Below, piece after piece: positions 56,460 through 64,000 of a stretch of 64,000 bases of DNA (positions within the stretch are counted from its first letter, which is position 1; each line of letters opens with the position of its first letter). Location of the stretch: NCBI RefSeq assembly GCF_900187375.1, contig NZ_FYEW01000001.1, positions 434,001 to 498,000 of the forward strand, read 5' to 3'. A model generated the notes under the pieces. It saw only the letters and a list, made by a program, of their open reading frames with translations, was not told the DNA's origin and did no database searches. The translations under genes were made by a program, and so were the position numbers. Origin of the DNA: Hymenobacter gelipurpurascens (GTDB lineage: Bacteria; Bacteroidota; Bacteroidia; Cytophagales; Hymenobacteraceae).

Positions 56460-58448
56460 ATGACTCATTCTCCTCTCACTGGCTCTATCTCATCTTGGTC
56501 CTCAGCCTTGGGCCGCCGCAGCCTAGTGCTGGCTGCACTCAGCAGCTTTCTACTCACTCCCGCCCACACTCACGCACAAGTACGCCTGCCGAAGCTGGTG
56601 AGCGACGGCATGGTGTTGCAGCGCGACACGAAAGTGAACATCTGGGGCTGGGCCAAGCCCGGCGAGAAAATCGCCCTGAAGTTCAACGGCAAAAGCTACC
56701 AGACGGCCGCCGGTACCGACGGCAAATGGCAAATCGGCTTGCCTTCCCTGAAAGCCGGCGGTCCGTACCAGTTGGATATTACGGCCAGCAACCACATCAC
56801 CCTGAAGGATGTGTATGTGGGCGACGTGTGGCTCTGCTCGGGGCAGTCGAACATGGAGACGCCCATGAGCCGGGTGCGCGACAAGTACCCGCAGGAAGTA
56901 GCCCAGGCCAACAACCCCCGCATCCGGCAGTTCACGGTGCCCCTGACCTACGCCTTCACGGGGCCCAAGGCCGATCTGACGGGCGGCAACTGGGTACCTG
57001 CCGATGCACAGAATATCCTGCAGTTTTCGGCCGTAGCCTACTTCTTCGCCAAGGAAATCAGCGCCAAGTACCAGGTGCCGGTAGGCATTATCAAGGATGC
57101 CGTGGGTGGCTCGCCCGCGGAGGCCTGGCTGAGCGCCGATGCCCTGAAGAAGTTTCCTGCCTACGAGGAGCAAGGCGCCAAATACCGCGACAGTGCCCTG
57201 GTGGCCGGAATCAGGCAGCGCGAAGGTGCTGCCGTGGCCGGTTGGTATAAGCGCCTGCACCAAACCGACCAGGGCGAACAGCCGGGCCAACCGAAGTGGT
57301 CGGCCGCTACATACGATGCCACCGGCTGGGCCAGCATGAACGTGCCGGGCTACTGGGCTAACCAAACCCCGCTAGGCCAGGTGAATGGCGTTGTATGGTT
57401 TCGGAAGGAGATAGACGTGCCCACCAACATGGTAGGCCAGTCGGGCCGCCTGGAGCTGGGCACCTTGATTGACGCTGACTCTACCTACATCAACGGCCAA
57501 CTGGTGGGCACTACCGGCTACCAGTATCCGCCCCGCAAGTACGATTTCAAGCCCGGCGTGCTGAAGGCCGGCAAAAACGTGATAGTGGTGCGTCTCATCA
57601 GCAACGGGGGCCGCGGGGGCTTTACTATGGATAAAACCTACCAGCTTAAGGCAGGCGGGCAAACCATTGACTTGCGCGGCCCTTGGCAGTATAAGCTGGG
57701 CGCTACTATGTCGCCTACACCGGGTACCACCACCTTCCAGTACCAGCCCGGCGGACTGTATAATGGCATGATTGCGCCCGTGCTGCCCTACGCCGTAAAA
57801 GGCGTGCTCTGGTACCAGGGCGAGTCGAACGCCGGCCACCCGGAGGATTACCAGGCCCTGCTTTCCTCCCTGATTACCGACTGGCGGCAGCAGCTGCAGC
57901 GCCCCAATCTGCCATTCGTATACGCGCAGTTGCCCAACTTTATGGCCGTAAGGAAGGAGCCCAGCGAGAGTGGATGGGCCGCCCTGCGTGATGCGCAGCG
58001 CCGCACGCTGACTGTCCCCAATACGGGTATGGCAGTGCTCCTCGATGTGGGCGAGTGGAACGATATTCATCCCTTGGATAAGCAGACGGTAGGCCACCGC
58101 CTCGCGCTGGCAGCACAATCAGTGGCCTACGGAGAGAAAAAGATCGTGGCGATGGGGCCCCTGTACCAGTCGATGCAGGTGAATGGTAACAAAGTCACCC
58201 TTTCTTTTACCAACACCGGTAGCGGGCTGGTAGCGAAGGGCGGCGACAAGTTGCAGTACTTCGCCATTGCTGGCGCCGACAAGAAGTACGTGTGGGCCAA
58301 CGCCAAAATTGAAGGCAACAAGGTGGTCGTCTGGAGCGACCAGGTGCCGCAGCCCGTATCCGTGCGCTACGCCTGGGCCGACAACCCAGAGGGCACTAAG
58401 CTCTACAACAAGGAAGGATTACCAGCCTCCACCTTCCAAACCAACTAA
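56460..58448 (+). CDS. SGNH sialate/xylan O-acetylesterase
   Basis: 662 residues from ATG 56460; signal peptide (SLVLAALSSFLLTPAHTHAQ). SGNH-hydrolase with the nucleophile Ser130 in CSGQSNMETP, the Gly/Asn oxyanion elements (GGSPAEAWLS, WYQGESNAGH), and Asp535-x-x-His in NDIHPLD. An inserted beta-sandwich (about 270-390, VWFRKEIDVP, NGQLVGTTGYQYPPRKYDF) resembles the GH2 sugar-binding fold of sialate O-acetylesterases. In this setting acetyl-xylan deacetylation is the natural role. The frame from 56370 adds 30 residues and is not preferred. Confidence 0.92.
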   Translation: MTHSPLTGSISSWSSALGRRSLVLAALSSFLLTPAHTHAQVRLPKLVSDGMVLQRDTKVNIWGWAKPGEKIALKFNGKSYQTAAGTDGKWQIGLPSLKAGGPYQLDITASNHITLKDVYVGDVWLCSGQSNMETPMSRVRDKYPQEVAQANNPRIRQFTVPLTYAFTGPKADLTGGNWVPADAQNILQFSAVAYFFAKEISAKYQVPVGIIKDAVGGSPAEAWLSADALKKFPAYEEQGAKYRDSALVAGIRQREGAAVAGWYKRLHQTDQGEQPGQPKWSAATYDATGWASMNVPGYWANQTPLGQVNGVVWFRKEIDVPTNMVGQSGRLELGTLIDADSTYINGQLVGTTGYQYPPRKYDFKPGVLKAGKNVIVVRLISNGGRGGFTMDKTYQLKAGGQTIDLRGPWQYKLGATMSPTPGTTTFQYQPGGLYNGMIAPVLPYAVKGVLWYQGESNAGHPEDYQALLSSLITDWRQQLQRPNLPFVYAQLPNFMAVRKEPSESGWAALRDAQRRTLTVPNTGMAVLLDVGEWNDIHPLDKQTVGHRLALAAQSVAYGEKKIVAMGPLYQSMQVNGNKVTLSFTNTGSGLVAKGGDKLQYFAIAGADKKYVWANAKIEGNKVVVWSDQVPQPVSVRYAWADNPEGTKLYNKEGLPASTFQTN

Positions 58449-58529
58449 GCTAGGCCAGTCTCATCTCCTTCATGCGTCCTTTTAGGGTGAAGAAGGAAAG
58501 AACCCACGCCCTTTGTAATCCCTAGATCT

Positions 58530-59669
58530 ATGAAAACAAGAAACATTCTGCTTACTAGTGCCTTGGCTGGGGTTGCTCTGGGGTTTGTGCAAAAGGCGCA
58601 GCCCACGTTGAAAGACACGTTTAAGAAGGATTTCTACGTGGGCGCGGCACTTAACTACCGCCAAACCAACGGCCAAGATGCCAAAGCCACGGCCCTCATT
58701 AAGCAGCAATTCAACACGATAAGTCCCGAGAACCTACTCAAGTGGGGGCCGGTGCACCCACAACCCACTACCTATAACTTCAAGCCCGCCGATGAGTACG
58801 TAGCCTTCGGGCAGCAGAACAAGATGTTCATCATTGGGCATACGCTCATGTGGCACCAACAAACGCCGAAGTGGGTGTTTGAGGATGAAGCCGGCAAACC
58901 GGTAAGCCGGGAGGTGCTGCTGAAGCGTCTGGAAGAACACATCAATACTGTAGTAGGGCGCTACAAAGGAAAGATTGGCGGTTGGGATGTGCTAAACGAA
59001 GCCATTGATGACCAGCAAGGGGACCTACGCAAAACCAAGTGGCTGGAAATTCTCGGCGAAGACTTTGCTGCCCAAGCCTTCGAGTATGCCCACAAAGCCG
59101 ACCCCAAAGCCGAACTCTACTACAACGACTACAGCCTATACCGCCCGGAAAAGCGGGAGGGGGTGATTAAGCTGGTGAAAGGCATACAGGCAAAAGGCAT
59201 CAAGGTAACGGCTATCGGGATGCAGGGACATTATGGGCTGAGACGGCCCAGTATTGAGCAGATTGAAGCAAGCATTGTGGCCTTTTCAAAACTGGGGGTG
59301 CATGTAAACTTTACCGAGTTGGATATTGATGTGCTGCCCAACCCCAGCCGCCGGCAGGGTGCTGATATCTCCGAAAACTACGCCGCCGCCACACAATACA
59401 ACCCGTACCAAGCAGGCCTGCCCGACTCGGTGCAGCTGCAACTATCCAAACGGTATGCTGACCTGTTCGCCCTGTTTCATAAACACCGCGACGTCATTGA
59501 CCGCATCACGCTATGGGGCGTTACAGATGCAGATTCCTGGCTGAATGACTGGCCTATTAGAGGGCGCACCAGCTACCCACTGCTGTTCGACCGTAACTAT
59601 GCGTCTAAGCCGGCCTTCCGGACGGTGGTGCAAGTAGCCCAGAAGAACAAGTGGTTGCGTCTGAAATAA
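58530..59669 (+). CDS. GH10 endo-1,4-beta-xylanase
   Basis: 379 residues; short signal-like N-terminus (NILLTSALAGVALGFVQ) without an evident cleavage motif or lipobox. GH10 TIM barrel: NTISPENLLKWGPVHPQP, GHTLMWHQQTPKWVF, acid/base Glu157 in WDVLNEAID, YYNDYSLYRPEKREG, and nucleophile Glu263 in FTELDIDVLP; RITLWGVTDADSWLNDWP near the end. It cuts the xylan backbone and is the only clear endo-xylanase here. No carbohydrate-binding module. It is last in the long operon; the next 506 bases are a control region. Confidence 0.95.
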   Translation: MKTRNILLTSALAGVALGFVQKAQPTLKDTFKKDFYVGAALNYRQTNGQDAKATALIKQQFNTISPENLLKWGPVHPQPTTYNFKPADEYVAFGQQNKMFIIGHTLMWHQQTPKWVFEDEAGKPVSREVLLKRLEEHINTVVGRYKGKIGGWDVLNEAIDDQQGDLRKTKWLEILGEDFAAQAFEYAHKADPKAELYYNDYSLYRPEKREGVIKLVKGIQAKGIKVTAIGMQGHYGLRRPSIEQIEASIVAFSKLGVHVNFTELDIDVLPNPSRRQGADISENYAAATQYNPYQAGLPDSVQLQLSKRYADLFALFHKHRDVIDRITLWGVTDADSWLNDWPIRGRTSYPLLFDRNYASKPAFRTVVQVAQKNKWLRLK

Positions 59670-59937
59670 GGCCGAACACGACTTCATGGGTCAGTTCTAA
59701 CGTAAGCCTTTGGGTATTCTCGCTTCAGCTCGCTAGGCCAGTAAGGCTTTGTGTACGCAGTGTCAGAGCACCCAATCAGCTGCAGACGGGAGAAATACAC
59801 TGGCCTAGAGGAACAAGTTGGGTTAAATAAATAGTATTATTAGATATGAAACGCGAGTCGCCATGAAGGAGGTTCGCGTTTTATGCGTTTGACTATTTGA
59901 AGATATTCTACGAAAATAAAATTGAGCTATGCTACCT

Positions 59938-59967
59938 ATCGAAACCGTTTCCGATAACGGTTTCGAT
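59938..59967 (+). promoter_or_regulatory. LacI-type operator, xylose arm
   Basis: A perfect 12-base inverted repeat: ATCGAAACCGTT, six bases, AACGGTTTCGAT. LacI-family sites are typically such palindromes. It matches the site at 30270 at 25 of 30 positions, and both are followed by a TTTTATTTAGA stretch. Confidence 0.8.
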
Positions 59968-60032
59968 AGTTTTATTTAGATTTTAGCGTTTTAAAGCCTT
60001 TTTTATCCGGCGTTCCGTAAAGTTTGTTGCTG

Positions 60033-60040
60033 TATATTCG
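60033..60040 (+). promoter_or_regulatory. -7 promoter box of xylB-xylA
   Basis: TATATTCG preceded by TTGCTG, the same box as at 30365, again 65 bases after its operator. It lies 136 bases before the xylB start codon. Confidence 0.5.
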
Positions 60041-60175
60041 GTTATCAAATGAGGCGCAAGCAGGGGGTGAGTGGTTACACACCACATGCATGGTTTGCTT
60101 ATGCTTTGTATGGTAAATATGAATTTACCATTAATTCGGCTTGCAGGCCACTTCTTCTGCTTCTCAGCTCCACCC

Positions 60176-61699
60176 ATGAAATACCTACTCGGGTTTGATA
60201 TCGGCAGTTCCTCCGTTAAGGTGGCGTTGCTCAACGCAGAAACCGGCAAATGCTTGGCCAGCGTGACGTCGCCCAAAAAGGAGATGGAAATTACCGTGGC
60301 GGCTCCCGATTGGGCAGAACAGCGCCCCGAGCGGTGGTGGCAAGAAGCCATCAATGCTACCCAGGAGCTCAAGCATAACTACGGCTTTGATGCTTCTCAG
60401 GTAGCCGGCATCGGTATCACCTATCAAATGCACGGCCTCGTGCTGCTCGATAAGCAAGGCAAAGTGCTGCGTCCCGCCATTATCTGGTGCGACAGTCGCG
60501 CCGTGGAGCTGGGCAACCAGGCCTTTGCCGAGCTAGGAGAGGAGCACTGCCTCAGCAATTACCTGAACTCGCCCGGCAACTTTACTGCTTCCAAGCTGAA
60601 GTGGGTGAAGGAAAACGAGCCGTCTATCTACGCCCAAATCCACAAGATTCAGCTGCCCGGCGACTTCATCGCCTACCAGATGACGGGCCAGATGCAAACC
60701 ACGGTCTCGGGCCTGTCGGAAGGCGTGTTCTGGAACTTCCGGGAGCAAGCCGTTGCGCAGGATCTTCTGGACTATTATGGCATCGGCCACGACCTGCTGC
60801 CCGAAATAGTAGAAACCTTCTCGGAGCAGGGCCGCCTGACGCCAGAAGCGGCCCAGGAGCTAGGCCTGCATGCCGGTACACCCATCAGCTACCGCGCCGG
60901 CGACCAGCCCAATAATGCCTTCTCGCTGAACGTACTGCATGCCGGCGAAATAGCCGCCACGGCCGGGACCAGCGGCGTGGTGTACGGCATCAGCGAAACG
61001 CCCACGGCCGACCCACGCTCCCGCGTGAATGCCTTTGTGCACGTAAACAGCACACCAGAGCAGCCTAAGAACGGCGTACTGATGTGCATGAATGGCACTG
61101 GCATTCTGAATAGCTGGCTGCGCAAAGTAGTAGGCGAAATCCCCTACGACGAAATGAACGAGCTGGCCGCCCAGGCGCCAGTAGGAGCGGAGGGCCTCGT
61201 GTTCCTGCCCTTCGGCAACGGGGCTGAGCGTATTCTGGAAAACCGGCCTACCAACGCCGAATTGCGCGGACTGAACTTCAACGTGCACAGCCGCAGCCAC
61301 GTGTTGCGCGCCGCGCAGGAAGGTATCGTCTTCGCCCTCAATTACGGCATCGACATTATGCGCCAAGCAGGTGTGCAGGTGCGCAAGGTGCGGGCCGGCA
61401 ACGCCAACATGTTCCTGAGCCCCGTGTTCCGAGAGGCGTTTGTGAACTGCGCTGGGGTAGAGCTGGAGCTCTATAACACCGATGCGGCCCAGGGCGCGGC
61501 CCGTGGGGCTGGCGTAGGAGCCGGTGTGTATGCCAGCACCGACGACGCCTTCATAGGCCTAGAGCGCATCCTGACCCAGATGCCTACGCCCGAGCTGCAG
61601 GAGCAGTACCAGGTGGCCTACGCCCGCTGGCAAGAAAATTTGAATTCGATTCTACCACAACAAATCACCCAACAGCATGTCCACCAACACGCTTTCTAA
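60176..61699 (+). CDS. xylB: Xylulokinase
   Basis: Phosphorylates D-xylulose to xylulose 5-phosphate. 507 residues from ATG 60176 ([18 protein letters not shown]), which begins the FGGY N-terminal ATPase fold. Also seen: [63 protein letters not shown], and [15 protein letters not shown]. The C-terminal end has [16 protein letters not shown], and [16 protein letters not shown]. It overlaps the xylA start by 23 bases. Promoter and operator lie upstream. Confidence 0.95.
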   Translation: MKYLLGFDIGSSSVKVALLNAETGKCLASVTSPKKEMEITVAAPDWAEQRPERWWQEAINATQELKHNYGFDASQVAGIGITYQMHGLVLLDKQGKVLRPAIIWCDSRAVELGNQAFAELGEEHCLSNYLNSPGNFTASKLKWVKENEPSIYAQIHKIQLPGDFIAYQMTGQMQTTVSGLSEGVFWNFREQAVAQDLLDYYGIGHDLLPEIVETFSEQGRLTPEAAQELGLHAGTPISYRAGDQPNNAFSLNVLHAGEIAATAGTSGVVYGISETPTADPRSRVNAFVHVNSTPEQPKNGVLMCMNGTGILNSWLRKVVGEIPYDEMNELAAQAPVGAEGLVFLPFGNGAERILENRPTNAELRGLNFNVHSRSHVLRAAQEGIVFALNYGIDIMRQAGVQVRKVRAGNANMFLSPVFREAFVNCAGVELELYNTDAAQGAARGAGVGAGVYASTDDAFIGLERILTQMPTPELQEQYQVAYARWQENLNSILPQQITQQHVHQHAF

Positions 61700-63008
61700 A
61701 ACGGAGTTCTTCACCGGCATCGATACCATTAAGTTTGAGGGCCGCGAGTCGGATAACCCGCTGGCCTTTAAGTGGTACGACGAGAATCGCATGGTAGCGG
61801 GCAAAACCATGAAGGAGCACCTGCGCTTTGCGGTGTCCTACTGGCATACCTTCACCGGCACCGGCGGCGACCCGTTCGGGCCCGGCACCAAGCAGTTTGC
61901 CTGGGATGCCCACCACGAAATTGTGGGCCGCGCCAAGGATAAGATGGACGCTGCCTTCGAGTTCTTCACCAAGCTCGGTACACCCTATTATTGCTTTCAT
62001 GATATTGATCTGGTAGACGAAGGCTCCTCTTTGCAGGAGTATGAGCGCAACCTCCAGACGATAGTGGCCTACGCCAAGGAGCACCAGCTGGCCAGCGGCG
62101 TGAAGCTGCTGTGGGGCACGGCCAACGTATTCTCGAACCCGCGCTACATGAACGGCGCCAGCACCAACCCCGATTTTCAGGTAGTAGCGCACGCCGGCAC
62201 GCAGGTCCTGAACGCCATTGACGCGACTATTGCGCTCGGCGGCGAGAACTACGTGTTCTGGGGTGGTCGCGAGGGCTACATGACTCTGCTCAATACCGAC
62301 ATGAAGCGTGAGCAGGCGCATATGGGTCGTTTCCTAACCATGGCCCGCGACTACGCTCGCAAGCAGGGCTTCACCGGCAAGTTCTTCATTGAGCCCAAGC
62401 CCGCTGAGCCCACCAAGCACCAGTACGACTTCGATGCTGCCACGGTAATCGGTTTCCTGAAGGAGCACGGCCTGGAGAACGACTTCATGCTGAACCTAGA
62501 GGTAAACCACGCCACGCTGGCCGGCCACACCTTCCAGCACGAGCTGCAGGTAGCTGCCGATGCTGGCATGCTGGGCTCGATGGACGCCAACCGCGGCGAC
62601 TACCAGAACGGCTGGGATACCGACCAGTTCCCCAACAACCTGAACGAGCTGACCGAGTCAATGCTCATCATTCTGGAGCACGGCGGCTTCAAGCACGGCG
62701 GCATCAACTTCGACGCCAAAACCCGCCGCAATTCGACGGATCTGGAGGACATCTTCATCGCCCACATCAGCGGCATGGACACCTTCGCTCGCGCCCTGGT
62801 AGTAGCCAACGACATCCTGGAGAAGTCGCCCTACCGCAAGTTCCGCACGGAGCGCTACGCCTCGTTCGATTCGGGGGAGGGACAGGCCTACGAGAAGGGC
62901 CAGCTGACGCTGGAAGACCTGCGCACCATTGCCCATAAATCGGGTGAGCCAACGCCCCGCAGCGGCAAGCAGGAGTGGCTGGAAAGCATCATCAATCAGT
63001 ACATCTAA
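61677..63008 (+). CDS. xylA: Xylose isomerase
   Basis: Converts D-xylose to D-xylulose. 443 residues, class II length (about 440). The metal and catalytic residues are in [84 protein letters not shown] and [18 protein letters not shown] 61677 lies inside the last codons of xylB in another frame, so translation is probably coupled. A palindromic repeat begins about 100 bases after the stop. Confidence 0.97.
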   Translation: MSTNTLSKTEFFTGIDTIKFEGRESDNPLAFKWYDENRMVAGKTMKEHLRFAVSYWHTFTGTGGDPFGPGTKQFAWDAHHEIVGRAKDKMDAAFEFFTKLGTPYYCFHDIDLVDEGSSLQEYERNLQTIVAYAKEHQLASGVKLLWGTANVFSNPRYMNGASTNPDFQVVAHAGTQVLNAIDATIALGGENYVFWGGREGYMTLLNTDMKREQAHMGRFLTMARDYARKQGFTGKFFIEPKPAEPTKHQYDFDAATVIGFLKEHGLENDFMLNLEVNHATLAGHTFQHELQVAADAGMLGSMDANRGDYQNGWDTDQFPNNLNELTESMLIILEHGGFKHGGINFDAKTRRNSTDLEDIFIAHISGMDTFARALVVANDILEKSPYRKFRTERYASFDSGEGQAYEKGQLTLEDLRTIAHKSGEPTPRSGKQEWLESIINQYI

Positions 63009-63104
63009 GCAATAAAAAACGAAACCGGCCGGCTACTCAGGGGAAAGGGAATTGGGGGGCTGGCCGGGGCCGTTTTATGCGTCTGTAATCGAGTCGGGTA
63101 AGAA

Positions 63105-63200
63105 CGTCATGCTGAGCGCAGTCGAAGCATCTCGCGTGCTGAGGTTGGGTTAGTAACTCAATGATGCGAGCGAGATGCTTCGACTGCGCTCAGCATGACG
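63105..63200. repeat. Palindromic intergenic repeat, family A copy 4
   Basis: Arms CGTCATGCTGAGCGCAG and CTGCGCTCAGCATGACG. The interior, including GTGCTGAGGTTGGG and TAGTAACTCAA, is almost identical to the copy at 10429. Confidence 0.92.
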
Positions 63201-63242
63201 TTCTTTTTACGCCTAAACAGTTTCAGTCCATCAAATCCACCC

Positions 63243-64000
63243 ATGACCTTCTTCTCCGTTCCATTTCCTCGCGCCACCAAAAAAACTGCCTTGCGCCATG
63301 CTGCCCTAACCATAGGCCTAGGCCTGGGACTGGCTTACGGGGCCGCAGCCCAAACCGTGCAAATGACCGTGCAGCCCGGCGACCCGAAAGTGCAGGTCAG
63401 CAAGCACATCTACGGGCATTTTGCCGAGCACCTGGGGCGGTGCATCTACGATGGATTTTGGGTGGATGAGAAGCTGAATGTGCCCAAACAGGGCCGCATT
63501 CGGATGGACATTGTGGAGGCGTTGCGCAAGATTAAGGTGCCCAATCTGCGCTGGCCCGGCGGCTGTTTTGCCGATACTTACCACTGGCACGATGGCGTAG
63601 GGCCCACGGCCCAGCGCCCCAAAATGCTCAACATGTGGTGGGGCAATAATCTAGAGGACAACTCCTTCGGGACGCATGAGTTTCTGGAGCTGTGCAAGCT
63701 GCTCGGTACCGAACCTTACCTGGCGGCCAACGTGGGCAGCGGCACGGTGCAGGAAATGGCCGGCTGGATGGAGTATCTCAACTCCAACAGCGACACGCCT
63801 CTGGTAATGGAGCGCCGCAAAAACGGCCACCCGGAGCCGTATGGCGTTTCGTGGTGGGGCATTGGCAACGAAAGTTGGGGCTGCGGCGGCAACATGACGG
63901 CCGACTACTACACCGACGTGTACAAGCGCTACGCTACTTTCGCGCACAACTACCCCAGCTCGCCGCCGCTCAAAAAAATCGTGAGCGGTGCCAACGGCGA
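63243..64000 (+). CDS. GH51 alpha-L-arabinofuranosidase, 3' end beyond the window
   Basis: The frame from ATG 63243 is open to the window edge (252 residues seen; the family is about 500-660). Signal peptide ends near GAAAQTVQ. GH51 marks: HIYGHFAEHLGRCIYDGFWV, IVEALRKIKVPNLRWPGGCF, DTYHWHDGVG, FGTHEFLELCKLLGTEPYL, and the acid/base Glu210 in WWGIGNESWGCGG. The nucleophile lies past the edge. It removes arabinose from arabinoxylan and sits after xylA behind a repeat, so its promoter is not clear. Confidence 0.93.
   Translation, partial: MTFFSVPFPRATKKTALRHAALTIGLGLGLAYGAAAQTVQMTVQPGDPKVQVSKHIYGHFAEHLGRCIYDGFWVDEKLNVPKQGRIRMDIVEALRKIKVPNLRWPGGCFADTYHWHDGVGPTAQRPKMLNMWWGNNLEDNSFGTHEFLELCKLLGTEPYLAANVGSGTVQEMAGWMEYLNSNSDTPLVMERRKNGHPEPYGVSWWGIGNESWGCGGNMTADYYTDVYKRYATFAHNYPSSPPLKKIVSGANG

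Larger units (their letters stand above)
59670..60175. other. Control region before xylB
   Basis: 506 bases without a gene. It carries the shared block TATTTGAAGATATTCTAC (59894-59911), the operator and the -7 box, and two CTAGGCC/GGCCTAG motifs near 59735 and 59803. An in-frame extension of xylB to 60071 begins downstream of the -7 box but lacks support. Confidence 0.6.

Overview
The window comes from a high-G+C member of the Bacteroidota, most like the Hymenobacter group of the Cytophagales. The signs are a SusC/SusD pair, a protein with the type B type IX secretion tail (gliding-motility-associated C-terminus), promoter boxes close to the Bacteroidota -7 consensus, few clear Shine-Dalgarno sites, and several two-domain proteins typical of that order. 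No rRNA, tRNA, CRISPR array, transposase or phage gene was recognised. The genus is an inference.

Bases 1-28.5 kb hold mixed housekeeping and accessory genes. In order they are: a 5'-truncated M1 aminopeptidase; a beta-lactamase-fold serine hydrolase with a TPR tail; a membrane AraC-type regulator; a large cytoplasmic GH63/MGH1-like glucosidase; a dienelactone hydrolase; a frameshifted TDT-type dicarboxylate/tellurite transporter; a molybdopterin oxidoreductase with a small helical partner; an ankyrin protein; a bile-acid:Na+ symporter-like protein behind a TPR protein; an iron-uptake cluster (TonB siderophore receptor, PepSY membrane protein, DUF3861 protein) with a Fur-like palindrome; a luciferase-like flavin enzyme with a DHA2 MFS exporter; a TauE/SafE permease; a Spy-like periplasmic protein; an SDR; and a T9SS type B surface protein.

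Bases 28.9-64 kb are one large glucuronoarabinoxylan utilization locus. A LacI-type regulator with an N-terminal zinc ribbon is divergent from mannonate dehydratase, a GH67 alpha-glucuronidase, an SDR (probable fructuronate reductase), SusC, SusD, GH43, GH97, GH8, GH43, GH43, a double CE1-type esterase, GH95, GH43, a second GH67, an SGNH acetylesterase and a GH10 xylanase. After a 0.5 kb control region come xylulokinase and xylose isomerase, then a GH51 arabinofuranosidase cut by the window end. Together these can import xylan fragments, remove arabinose, acetyl, feruloyl and methylglucuronic acid groups, cut the backbone to xylose, and send xylose and glucuronate into central metabolism.

The control regions before the glucuronate arm (uxuA) and the xylose arm (xylB-xylA) carry matching 30-bp LacI-type palindromes (25 of 30 bases identical). 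Each lies exactly 65 bases before an identical TATATTCG box, so the two arms are probably one regulon. The susC/susD pair is visibly poorer in G+C than the genes around it.

Across the whole window the heptamer CTAGGCC/GGCCTAG is strongly over-used (over 70 sites by eye), and five large palindromic repeats of two families sit between genes.
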